Assembly (NCBI GenBank): GCA_964428935.1
Contig: CAYSAG010000008.1
Span: 1-40,171, forward strand
Direction: 5' to 3'
Length of the DNA: 40,171 nucleotides
From: JAADHY01 sp964428935
Lineage (GTDB): Bacteria > Planctomycetota > Planctomycetia > Planctomycetales > Planctomycetaceae
Notes under the pieces: model-generated
The model's input: the letters and a program-made list of their open reading frames with translations, nothing else
Told to the model about the DNA's origin: nothing
The model's database searches: none
In this document: positions 6,907 to 14,622 of the stretch, one piece after another
How positions within the stretch are numbered: the first letter of the stretch is position 1
Layout: the number at the start of each line of letters is the position of its first letter
Position numbers and translations under genes: made by a program

Positions 6907-8647
6907 CACACGGCCGTGCGTGGTTTACCGACGGAGCGGGAGCGGTGCGGTGGTGGTGGCGTGTTGCGAGCGGGCTTTGGAAGCCGGCGTCGTGCCCGGA
7001 ATGCCGCTGGCCGAAGCTCAGACGTTGCTCGGCAGCGAGCCGCCGACGCCAGCCGACGTCGCTCGCCCGACCGTCGCCCCCGACCCGCTCTCCTCCAGCC
7101 CGGCCCACCACGCGGCCTGCTTTTTCGCGGAAGAGCCGGAGGCGGACCGGGCGGCGCTGTGGCAATTGGCTCGGCTTTGCACTCGGTTCACTCCGTGGGT
7201 GGGCGTGGAACCTTTTACGGACGACCCGTACGGCTGTCTGGACTCGCTCCTGCTGGACGTCACCGGCTGCGCGCACCTGTTCGGCGGAGAATGGCGGCTG
7301 GCCGGACGCGTCGCCGTGGCGTTGCACAAAAAGGGTTTCTCCAGCCGACTGGGACTGGCCGGAACGGTCGGTGCCGCTTGGGCTCTGGCACACTGGGGAG
7401 CGACGGTGGAGCAACGCCCTCGGCGGCTAAGCGGACTTCCGGTCGAAGCCTTGCGGCTGAGCGTTTCCACCGCCCAAACGCTCCACCAGCTCGGCCTGCA
7501 CACCGTCGGACAACTCGAACGCCTGCCGCGCGAAAGCTTGCGACGTCGCTTCGGCCCCCAGCTGCTCACCCGGCTGGACCAACTCCGTGGACGAACACCC
7601 GAACCCGTGGAGGCCATTCCGTTGCCCGAACCGCTGGAAGCCACGCGGGTTTTCGACTACCCGGTCGACGAGCTGAGGGCGGTGAAGGCGGTTGTGCGAG
7701 AGCTGCTGCAAGAGCTCGTGAGGAAAAGACCACACCCGCACGTGGGGCTGCTGCGGCTCCGGGTCACCCTGACCGGCGAAGCCGAAACGGTCGACACCCC
7801 TCACCGACAGGCCGGCGACCCGTCGGTTCAGACGGAAAGCGAGACGTTCTGCGTCGGCGTCGTGGAGCCGAGCGTGTCGGTGGAGCATTGGCTGGAGTTG
7901 GTTTCGTTGCACTTGGAACGGCGACGAACGCACACGCCGGTGTGTTCGGTGCGGGTTTGTGTCGAGCAGACAGCTCCTTTGCCCAACCGCCAGCAAACAC
8001 TTTTCGGCTCCGACTGCGGCCTGTCCTGTTCGTCCAGCGACGGAGAAGGACGGCGACGGTGGGCTGAACTGCTGGACCGGCTCGCTCACCGACTCGGCTC
8101 GCACAGCGTGCTTCGGCCCCGTCTGCAGCCGGACGCTCAGCCGGAACTGGCCGTCGAGTACGAGCCCGTGTTGGCCTCGACCGACACAGCAGCCGGCTCG
8201 GACGGCCGCGCAGCCGCCGCCGGGGAAGGCCGTCTACGAACGAACCGAGCCGGTCCTGGCTCCGGGTCGGCCCGTTTGCGTTCGCCCCAGCCGAGCCCCC
8301 GGACGTCGAACTCCTCGCTGTCGAACTCGACCAGCCCGCCGGCGTCGGACCGCGTGTCGAGCAGCCCGCTGGTCTTCGGCAACCGGCCGCTCTTCCTGCG
8401 TGAGCCGCCGGAGCCGGTCAAAGTGGTGTCGGTGGTTCCCGAAGGAGCCCCACTGCGGGTGTGGCTGAACGGTCGCCCGTGGCAAGTGGCCCGAAGTTGG
8501 GGACCGGAACGAATCGAAACGGGGTGGTGGCGTCACCGGCCGGTCCGTCGGGACTACTTTCGAGCCGAGTTGTCGGACGGACGGCACGTGTGGCTGTTCC
8601 ACGACGTCGACTCGGGACAGTGGTTTCTGCACGGCGTGTTCGACTGA
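6833..8647 (+). CDS. imuB: ImuB, catalytically inactive Y-family polymerase homologue
   Basis: This 604-residue protein is a Y-family polymerase relative that acts as the adaptor of the ImuA-ImuB-DnaE2 mutasome. The N-terminus reads CVWLPNFRVQRLRAERP where active DinB has its first acidic metal ligand, so that ligand is missing, as expected for ImuB. LLDVTGCAHLFGGEWRLA is the equivalent of the second motif. QQTLF at 387-391 is a clamp-binding-like pentapeptide. The C-terminus (GPERIETGWWRHRPVRRDYF to WFLHGVFD) is the conserved ImuB tail. Residues about 447-520 form a Ser/Pro/Asn-rich linker that looks unlike the rest and may hide a compensated frameshift. ATG 6833 overlaps imuA. Confidence 0.93.
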   Translation: MPRVLCVWLPNFRVQRLRAERPELSTRPCVVYRRSGSGAVVVACCERALEAGVVPGMPLAEAQTLLGSEPPTPADVARPTVAPDPLSSSPAHHAACFFAEEPEADRAALWQLARLCTRFTPWVGVEPFTDDPYGCLDSLLLDVTGCAHLFGGEWRLAGRVAVALHKKGFSSRLGLAGTVGAAWALAHWGATVEQRPRRLSGLPVEALRLSVSTAQTLHQLGLHTVGQLERLPRESLRRRFGPQLLTRLDQLRGRTPEPVEAIPLPEPLEATRVFDYPVDELRAVKAVVRELLQELVRKRPHPHVGLLRLRVTLTGEAETVDTPHRQAGDPSVQTESETFCVGVVEPSVSVEHWLELVSLHLERRRTHTPVCSVRVCVEQTAPLPNRQQTLFGSDCGLSCSSSDGEGRRRWAELLDRLAHRLGSHSVLRPRLQPDAQPELAVEYEPVLASTDTAAGSDGRAAAAGEGRLRTNRAGPGSGSARLRSPQPSPRTSNSSLSNSTSPPASDRVSSSPLVFGNRPLFLREPPEPVKVVSVVPEGAPLRVWLNGRPWQVARSWGPERIETGWWRHRPVRRDYFRAELSDGRHVWLFHDVDSGQWFLHGVFD

Positions 8648-9253
8648 GCTCCGGCCCGGACAGGGAGGGACCTTCCGGCGTCCGGGAACGCGCCGTCCGC
8701 GCCGGAGGGACGCGCTTTGTCGCGTCCGCGTNNNNNNNNNNNNNNNNNNNNNNNNNNNNNNNNNNNNNNNNNNNNNNNNNNNNNNNNNNNNNNNNNNNNN
8801 NNNNNNNNNNNNNNNNNNNNNNNNNNNNNNNCCGGAGGGACGCGCTTTGTCGCGTCCGCGTCACGGGGACGTGGTCCCTTGCGTCCCGCGACGTCCTGCG
8901 CCACCACTGGGCAGGCACAAGGCCTGCCCCTACGGTTCGGACGGGCAGGCACAAGGGTTTGCCCCTACGGTTGGAACGCTGGCGCGCCCGCCTCGCGTCC
9001 CGCGTCACCTGTCCCGCGTCCCGAATTCCGAATGCCGAACTCCGAATTCCGAACCGACGGCGGCCACGACGGAGCGTGGCCCTCCAGCACGCGGAAACGC
9101 ATTTCGACGCGTCCGCGCCGGAGAGACGTGGTCCCTTGCGTCCGTGACAGGTGGTCTGTTGGGCCGGCCACGACGGAGCGTCGTGTTCCGCAGTGCTGTC
9201 GGGTGAGCGTTTTGCCAACGCGTTGTTCGTAACGAGCGGACGGAGCACAACTC
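8648..9253. repeat. imuB-dnaE2 spacer filled by composite repeat copy 1
   Basis: The spacer of about 600 bp is almost wholly modular repeat. From left to right it holds a 30-bp module (8702-8731), the N gap, the same 30-mer (8832-8861), a GGGAC/GTCCC hairpin block, the hairpin GGGCAGGC-ACAAG-GCCTGCCC (8909-8929) and a degenerate second one (8943-8967). Then come a block with GAATTCCGAA units (about 9021-9056), the hairpin GGCCACG-N6-CGTGGCC (9062-9081) with its linker, and a decayed copy of it near 9165-9184. The last 60 bases hold the dnaE2 ribosome site but no clear promoter or LexA box. Apparent reading frames across it are repeat artefacts. Confidence 0.85.
8732..8831. other. 100-N assembly gap
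   Basis: Exactly 100 N, a size often used as a default for a gap of unknown length. It is flanked on both sides by the same 30-base sequence (8702-8731 and 8832-8861), so either a tandem array was not resolved or the two contig ends overlap and the gap is artificial. Confidence 0.99.
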
Positions 9254-12200
9254 ATGCCCGAGCAGCCGCCTCCCAAACGAGTGTCCGTTGTGCGGCCGGT
9301 CCGAGCCAAAGCGGCGAAGGGACCGGAGGACCGGTCCGACGGTCGTTCGTCCGGTTACGCCGAGTTGCACTGCAAGACGAACTTCTCGTTTTTGGAAGGT
9401 GCGTCTCACCCAGACGAGCTGGTCTTGCGAGCGGCGGAACTGGGCTACACGGCTCTGGCCATTACCGACCGCAACAGTCTGGCGGGTGTGGTGCGAGCTC
9501 ACGTGGCGGCCAAAGAAACGGGGCTGAAGCTGCTGGTGGGAGCGGAAGTCACTCCCGAGGACGCTCCCCGCGTCGTTCTGCTGCCCACCAACCGGGCCGG
9601 CTACGGACGGCTTTGTCGGTTGATTACGCGCGGCCGCCGGCGAGCTCCGAAGGGAGAGTGTCGCCTGTCGTTCGCTGACGTGGCCGAGCACGCCGACGGG
9701 TTGTTGGCCTGCGTCGTGCTGAAAGACCTGTGGTTGGAACCGGTCGCCGAGCCGGTTTGGAAAGTCGGTCTGAAAGGAGTCGCGACGAGCTCCAGAACGG
9801 CTTTGGGGGAAGGGAAGGGCGAGCGGGACGTCGTCGTGTGGCAACGCACGGAACCGCTCGGGACACGGAACTGCTTTCGGTCAGACCGAACGGCTCGACG
9901 GTCCAAGCGGAAAACCGAACCGACGGCCGACCGGCTTCGACCAAACGAAGCACTTGAAGTGGCGACGGCGTGGCTGCGGCAATTCCGCCAGGTTTTCGGC
10001 GACCGTTGTTACGCTCTGGCCGAACTCCACCTCGGTCCCAACGACCGGTGGTTGTTGCGTCAGTTTGCTGTGGCGGCAGATCGGGCCAACGTTCCGCTGG
10101 TGGCAGCCAACGACGTCCTGTACCACATTCCTCAACGGCAGGCTTTGCAAGACGTGCTGACGGCTGTCCGACTGGGCTGTACGGTGGCGGAACTGGGAAA
10201 CCGACGGCCGCCGAACGCCGAACGTTACTTGAAGCCGCCGGCGGAAATGTGGCAACTGTTCGCCGAGCGACCGGACGTGGTCGAGCGGACGGTCGAAGTG
10301 GCCGAGCGTTGTCGCTTTTCGCTGGACGAGCTTCGCTACAACTACCCTCAGGAAATGTGTCCGCCCGGCAAGTCGCCGATTCAGTTTCTGAAAGAGCTGA
10401 CTTGGCAAGGGGCGAGGCAGCGGTACCCGCAAGGGGTGCCGGAGAAGGTCAAGAAGCTCATTGAGCACGAACTGAAACTGATTGAGGAGCTGCACTACGA
10501 GTCGTACTTCCTGACGGTGTGGGACTTGGTGCGGTTTGCCCGCAGCCGGGGAATTCTTTGTCAGGGACGCGGCTCAGCCGCCAACTCGGCCGTCTGCTAC
10601 TGTTTGGGCATTACGTCGGTGGACCCGGACCGAATCGACGTGTTGTTCGAGCGGTTCGTCAGCCGCGAACGAAACGAAGCTCCGGACATTGACGTCGACT
10701 TCGAGCACGAGCGTCGCGAAGAGGTCATTCAGTACATCTACGCAAAGTACGGGCGCGAGCGGGCGGGCATGACGGCCGAAGTCATTACTTACCGACCTCG
10801 CTCGGCCGTTCGCGACGTGGGCAAAGCCCTGGGGCTGTCGCTGGACTGCGTCGACACGTTGGCCAAGAACCTGGAAAACTTCGACAACGCCGAAGGGCTG
10901 TCGCAACGGTTCGCCGAAGCAGGACTCGCTCCCCACTCACCGCTGGGCCGACAACTGCTCACGCTGGTGCAGGAACTGATTGGCTTCCCACGGCACCTTT
11001 CGCAGCACGTCGGCGGAATGGTCATGACGCAGGACCAACTCTGCGAACTGGTGCCCATTGAAAACGCAGCCATGCCCGGCCGGACCGTCGTCCAATGGGA
11101 CAAGGACGACCTGGACGCCCTGGGCATTCTCAAAGTCGACTGTTTGGCCTTGGGCATGCTGACGGCCGTTCGGAAGTGTTTCGAGTTGATTGAGCGGCAT
11201 GAAGGACGGCGGTTGACCTTGTCTACCGTGCCGCCCGAAGACCCGGCCGTGTACGACATGATTGACCGAGCGGACACCGTGGGCGTCTTTCAGATTGAAA
11301 GCCGAGCTCAAATGAGCATGCTGCCGCGGCTCCGGCCCCGCTGTTTCTACGACTTGGTCATTGAAGTGGCCATTGTCCGGCCAGGGCCCATTCAAGGAGA
11401 CATGGTTCACCCGTACCTGCGGCGGCGAAGCGGAAAGGAACCCGTGGAGTACCCGGACGAAAAGGTCAAGGCCGTGCTCCACAAAACACTCGGCGTTCCC
11501 ATTTTCCAGGAACAAGCCATGCGGCTGGCTGTGGTGGCGGCCGGTTTTACCCCAGGCGAAGCCGACCAATTGCGACGGGCCATGGGGGCGTGGCGAAGGC
11601 CGGGACTGATGGACCGCTTCCGTCAGAAACTCATCGACGGAATGAAGGCCAACGGTTACTCGGAGCAGTTTGCCGAGCAGGTGTTTCGACAAATTCGCGG
11701 GTTCGGCGAGTACGGGTTCCCCGAGTCCCACGCCGCCAGCTTCGCTCTGCTGGTCTACGTTTCCGCTTGGCTGAAACACTACTACCCGGCCGCCTTCACA
11801 GCGGCGTTGCTCAACAGCCAACCCATGGGTTTCTACGCACCAGCCCAACTTGTGGCCGACGCTCGACAACACGGCGTCGAGGTCCGGCCGGTCGACGTTC
11901 AGTTCAGCCACTGGGACTGCACGCTCGAGCCGCTCGACACACCTCAGACCAGCCGCCCGGCGGGCTCTGCCAGCGAGACCAACAGACAACGACTCCACTC
12001 GAAAACGCCAGCCGAGCAGAAGCCGACGAAGTTTGCTCTGCGACTGGGCTTCCGAATGGTCAAAGGACTGTCGGCAAAGCACGCGGAACGAATTGTGGAA
12101 GCCCGTCGACAAGGCTCGTTCCGCTCTTTCGACGACTTCGTCCGCCGAACCCGACTCACCAGCGGCCCCTTGCGACAACTCGCTCAAGCCGACGCTTTTC

Positions 12201-12730
12201 GTTCTCTCCAGCTCGACCGACGCCACTCCCACTGGCAGGCCTTGGCCCGCCACAACCCTCAGCCTTTGTTCGACCAGTGGCCGGAGGCACCGGTCACGCT
12301 GCCGAAAATGAACGCTCAAGCGGAAGTGGTGGCCGACTACCAAAGCCTCGGCTTGTCGTTGCGAGGACACCCACTGGCGTTCTGGAGGGAGTGGTTGGAA
12401 CGACAAGGCGTGCTCCCCGCCGAGCGAGTGAAGCAGCTGCCGCCGAACGTCCAAGTGAAGGTCGCCGGCCTGGTGTTGCTCAGACAACGTCCGGGAACAG
12501 CCGGCGGAATCACCTTTGTAACCCTGGAAGACGAAACCGGACTGGTCAACCTGATTGTGCGACCGGAGGTTTGGCAACGGCACCGGAAGGTCGCTCACAC
12601 AGCGACCGCTCTCCTGGCTTGGGGGCACTTGCAGCGCGAGGCGGGTGTGGTCCACGTGGTGGTTTGGAAGCTGCAAGACCTGGCCGCCCTGGTCCGCGAC
12701 GTGCCCGTCGCGTCGCGCAACTTCCACTAA
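9254..12730 (+). CDS. dnaE2: Error-prone DNA polymerase III alpha subunit DnaE2
   Basis: This 1,158-residue C-family polymerase is the catalytic member of the ImuA-ImuB-DnaE2 damage-tolerance complex. Domains in order: a PHP domain beginning YAELHCKTNFSFLEG (about 36-105), a palm with PDIDVDF (477-483) supplying catalytic Asp478, Asp480 and Asp482, a finger/beta-binding region with helix-hairpin-helix around 820-960, and a C-terminal OB fold (VKVAGLVLL to LVNLIV, about 1065-1110). It is longer than the usual 1,040-1,080 because of a polar Arg/Thr-rich insertion at about 170-240 after the PHP core. ATG 9254 has GGACGGAG upstream. A long repeat separates it from imuB, so co-transcription with lexA-imuAB is likely but not certain. 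Confidence 0.97.
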   Translation: MPEQPPPKRVSVVRPVRAKAAKGPEDRSDGRSSGYAELHCKTNFSFLEGASHPDELVLRAAELGYTALAITDRNSLAGVVRAHVAAKETGLKLLVGAEVTPEDAPRVVLLPTNRAGYGRLCRLITRGRRRAPKGECRLSFADVAEHADGLLACVVLKDLWLEPVAEPVWKVGLKGVATSSRTALGEGKGERDVVVWQRTEPLGTRNCFRSDRTARRSKRKTEPTADRLRPNEALEVATAWLRQFRQVFGDRCYALAELHLGPNDRWLLRQFAVAADRANVPLVAANDVLYHIPQRQALQDVLTAVRLGCTVAELGNRRPPNAERYLKPPAEMWQLFAERPDVVERTVEVAERCRFSLDELRYNYPQEMCPPGKSPIQFLKELTWQGARQRYPQGVPEKVKKLIEHELKLIEELHYESYFLTVWDLVRFARSRGILCQGRGSAANSAVCYCLGITSVDPDRIDVLFERFVSRERNEAPDIDVDFEHERREEVIQYIYAKYGRERAGMTAEVITYRPRSAVRDVGKALGLSLDCVDTLAKNLENFDNAEGLSQRFAEAGLAPHSPLGRQLLTLVQELIGFPRHLSQHVGGMVMTQDQLCELVPIENAAMPGRTVVQWDKDDLDALGILKVDCLALGMLTAVRKCFELIERHEGRRLTLSTVPPEDPAVYDMIDRADTVGVFQIESRAQMSMLPRLRPRCFYDLVIEVAIVRPGPIQGDMVHPYLRRRSGKEPVEYPDEKVKAVLHKTLGVPIFQEQAMRLAVVAAGFTPGEADQLRRAMGAWRRPGLMDRFRQKLIDGMKANGYSEQFAEQVFRQIRGFGEYGFPESHAASFALLVYVSAWLKHYYPAAFTAALLNSQPMGFYAPAQLVADARQHGVEVRPVDVQFSHWDCTLEPLDTPQTSRPAGSASETNRQRLHSKTPAEQKPTKFALRLGFRMVKGLSAKHAERIVEARRQGSFRSFDDFVRRTRLTSGPLRQLAQADAFRSLQLDRRHSHWQALARHNPQPLFDQWPEAPVTLPKMNAQAEVVADYQSLGLSLRGHPLAFWREWLERQGVLPAERVKQLPPNVQVKVAGLVLLRQRPGTAGGITFVTLEDETGLVNLIVRPEVWQRHRKVAHTATALLAWGHLQREAGVVHVVVWKLQDLAALVRDVPVASRNFH

Positions 12731-12734
12731 TTGA

Positions 12735-12765
12735 GGGCTTTCGGAAGCTCGCTCGTTGCTTTTTT
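12735..12765 (+). terminator. Weak candidate terminator after dnaE2
   Basis: GGGCTT-TCGG-AAGCTC (12735-12750) forms a 6-bp stem with one wobble pair. AAGC-N9-GCTT (12745-12761) can form instead and leads directly into TTTTTT (12760-12765). The stems are short and mutually exclusive, so termination here is uncertain. Confidence 0.4.
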
Positions 12766-12835
12766 CAGGAATTCGCGGCTTTGGAGCGATCGGACGCGTT
12801 TCGTGAAGCTGCCCTTCGAGACGCGAACCGTCAGC

Positions 12836-12993
12836 GGCCACGACGGAGCGTGGCCCTCCGGTACGCGGAAAACATTTCGACGCGTCGGCGTCAGAGGGAC
12901 GCGCTCTGTCGCATCCACATCGGAGAGACGTGGTCCCTCAAGTCCCGCGACGTCCTGCGCCACCGCAGGGCAGGCACGAGGCCTGTCCCTACA
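12836..12993. repeat. Composite intergenic hairpin repeat, copy 2
   Basis: It begins with the hairpin GGCCACG-N6-CGTGGCC (12836-12855), identical to copies 1 and 3. It continues through the conserved linker, one degenerate 30-bp module (about 12892-12919), the GAGACGTGGTCCCTC block and the GGGCAGGC hairpin (12968-12988). In this copy the right arm is GCCTGTCC; the change keeps pairing through a G-U wobble. It lies between the convergent dnaE2 and pilin-like genes and contains no gene. Confidence 0.85.
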
Positions 12994-13110
12994 ATCCCGG
13001 ACACCTTCTTCACAAATTCGCCAGCGTCACTTTTCGCCAGCGGTCCTGCCGCCCCGCGTCTCCGACGGTCGTCAACAGTCAACTCCGCCCTCGTGTCGGC
13101 CGGAGATTCC

Positions 13111-13144
13111 CAACAAAAAACGGGCCGCTCCGCGGAGCGACCCG
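13111..13144 (-). terminator. Rho-independent terminator of the pilin-like gene
   Basis: CGGG(C)CGCTCCGCGGAGCG(A)CCCG at 13121-13144 is a long stem with one mismatch. On the minus strand it is followed by TTTTTTGTTG, about 65 bases past the stop codon. The U-tract matches that of the aldolase terminator. Confidence 0.85.
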
Positions 13145-13209
13145 TCGTGAGCTAGCCTGGCTGCTACGACAAGCAACCAGCGTGTTTTCGGTCTGGGCTC
13201 GGAGTCGTC

Positions 13210-13530
13210 TTACTGACCCACCTCGCCGTCGACACCGAAGCACACAATGTTGACCTGCGTGGTGTCACCGGCGTCAATTTCGTCCTCGTACTTGAAGCCC
13301 GCGCACGCGGTCTTGCAGCCGCAGTACTCCAGGTCCTTCGACAGACCCGGCACGTTGTAGCTCTGGTCAATCGCGCCGATTGCCTGAGCCAAGTCGTTCA
13401 GCTCCTGAACCAACGCAATACGAACCGCGCTCCAGCCGACAGCGGCCATGCAAATCAGCAGCGTCAGAATCAGCGCCAGCTCGGCCGACACAACAAAACC
13501 GGCCTCGTCGTGAAACAGCTTCTTCAACAT
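13210..13530 (-). CDS. Small pilin-like exported protein
   Basis: This 106-residue protein has a class III-like signal: a short basic leader (MLKKLFHDEAG) followed by a hydrophobic helix FVVSAELALILTLLICMAAVGW with a Glu six residues after the Gly, then QELNDLAQAIGAIDQSY. That layout resembles Flp/Tad-type pilins and a family of short planctomycete proteins usually annotated as hypothetical. The C-terminal half holds four Cys (in CGCKTAC and VNIVC) that could form disulphides after export. AAGGGG lies about nine bases before ATG 13530, the upstream leader is CU-rich, and a good terminator follows. No tad or pilus assembly gene is nearby, so the role is unknown. Confidence 0.72.
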   Translation of the reverse strand: MLKKLFHDEAGFVVSAELALILTLLICMAAVGWSAVRIALVQELNDLAQAIGAIDQSYNVPGLSKDLEYCGCKTACAGFKYEDEIDAGDTTQVNIVCFGVDGEVGQ

Positions 13531-13895
13531 TCCTGAGTCCCCTTAACCTGAAAGAAGAGAGTTGTGAGAGAGTGAGAGAGACAACCGACACGCCAGCTTC
13601 CTGTCCAGCTGGCCGACCCTGTTCGCGGTCAGGGTCAACCACCCCCGAAACGGGAAACACCTCGTGCGTCTCCCCGACATGGCCATGTCGGCGGAGCTGG
13701 TGGAGCACACCCTGTGCCACGGTTCGCAGACCGGACCTTCTTTCGCTCAGGAACGTCGAAGACTTCAGCTTCAGAAGTGCTTGTCCCACAAAAACTTGCG
13801 AAAGCTCCACGTGGTTGCAAAGCGGCGACCAAGCGAACGACTCCTCCCACGCCGGTGTTAACGCCCCTTGACAGAGTGTCTACCCAAGCGTCAAG
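13531..13895. other. Leader and upstream region of the pilin-like gene
   Basis: This region must hold the minus-strand promoter of the pilin-like gene. Next to the start is a GA-rich tract on the plus strand (13552-13584), read as CU-rich in the mRNA, flanked by GTTGT and ACAAC inverted arms. No clear -10/-35 pair and no coding sequence were found. Confidence 0.45.
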
Positions 13896-14107
13896 CGGCC
13901 ACGACAGCCACGTGACCGCCCGCCTCGCGTCCCGCCTCACCCGTCCCGCGTCCCGAATTCCGAATTCCGAACCGACGGCGGCCACGACGGAGCGTGGCCC
14001 TCCGGTACGCGGAAACGCATTTCGACGCGTCCGCGTCGGAGGGACGCGGTCCCTCGCGTCCCGCGACATCCTGCGCCACCGCAGGGCAGGCACAAGGCCT
14101 GCCCCTA
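13896..14107. repeat. Composite intergenic hairpin repeat, copy 3
   Basis: The order is a partial GGCCACGA unit (13896 onward), the block with CGCCTCGCGTCCCGC and GAATTCCGAA units (13921-13970), the hairpin GGCCACG-N6-CGTGGCC (13980-13999), the linker, a GGGAC/GTCCC block and the hairpin GGGCAGGC-ACAAG-GCCTGCCC (14084-14104). The 30-bp module seen in copies 1 and 2 is absent. It is very similar to copy 1 over 13921-14035 and lies between the DsrE-like stop and the pilin-like promoter. Confidence 0.85.
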
Positions 14108-14147
14108 CAGTTCGACGTTCGGCGTCGCTGGGGTTGGAAGCCCCCCG

Positions 14148-14486
14148 TCACAGCCAAATCAGCTTGGCCGTGGCTTGCATGGCTTGAACAATGTCGTTCA
14201 TGCAACTGGGAGTACCGACCAGCGGCTTGTCTTTCAGGCCGAAGTACTCCAGGCACGTCGTGCACAAGAGCACGTTCGTGCCACGCTGAAGCAGTTGCCG
14301 CAACCAACCGGCGACCGGGTGATCTTCGACGGCCAGGTGCACGCCGTCGGAGTACACCAACACGTACTTGGGCACGCTGTCCGACTCGGCCTGGATTTGC
14401 AAGAACTTCTGCAGCAGCAGCTGGCACAGTTCGTCCGGCCCGCTGCCCATGCCGTGCTTGGTGAGAATGAGTGCTTCGTCGCGCAT
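14148..14486 (-). CDS. DsrE/YedF-like small protein
   Basis: This 112-residue protein runs from MRDEALILTKHGMGSGPDEL to the end at TAKLIWL. It resembles the C-terminal DsrE-fold domain of YedF-like proteins: DGVHLAVEDHPVAGWLRQLLQ, then a Cys-containing VLLCTTCLEYFGLKDK and GTPSCMNDIVQAM follow the YedF pattern closely. The N-terminal SirA/TusA domain of full YedF is missing. The family acts in sulfur or selenium relay, but the substrate here is unknown and no selenium gene is adjacent. The longer open frame upstream is antisense-like sequence of the PHP gene and is not used; the ribosome site for ATG 14486 is weak. It lies 136 bp after the PHP gene, perhaps last in the same transcript. Confidence 0.8.
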   Translation of the reverse strand: MRDEALILTKHGMGSGPDELCQLLLQKFLQIQAESDSVPKYVLVYSDGVHLAVEDHPVAGWLRQLLQRGTNVLLCTTCLEYFGLKDKPLVGTPSCMNDIVQAMQATAKLIWL

Positions 14487-14622
14487 GGCTCTGTCTTGGT
14501 CCCGTTGTCCGTTCTTGATTTCCGTTGCGGCTTCCGGAGTCCTTCGGACCGCCGTGTTTTCCTGGCCGGCAGGCCGCCCGCACGGAAGCCTGCCAGCCTC
14601 CAACTGCCGGACCTTCTCCGCC

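Noticed and set aside
8702..8861. CRISPR array, suggested by direct 30-mers separated by a gap
   Set aside because: Related copies of the 30-mer elsewhere lie inside a larger hairpin repeat, not next to unique spacers, and no cas gene is present.
8461..9248. Open frames on both strands running through the N gap and repeat copy 1
   Set aside because: They are formed by hairpin repeat modules and by X residues from the gap; the same peptides reappear in copies 2 and 3 in different frames, so they are repeat translations.
9211..9253. Possible LexA box or promoter directly upstream of dnaE2 (TCGTAACGA and TTGCCA)
   Set aside because: The 9-bp palindrome does not match the CATAC-N4-GTATG sites and no -10 lies at a suitable distance from TTGCCA.
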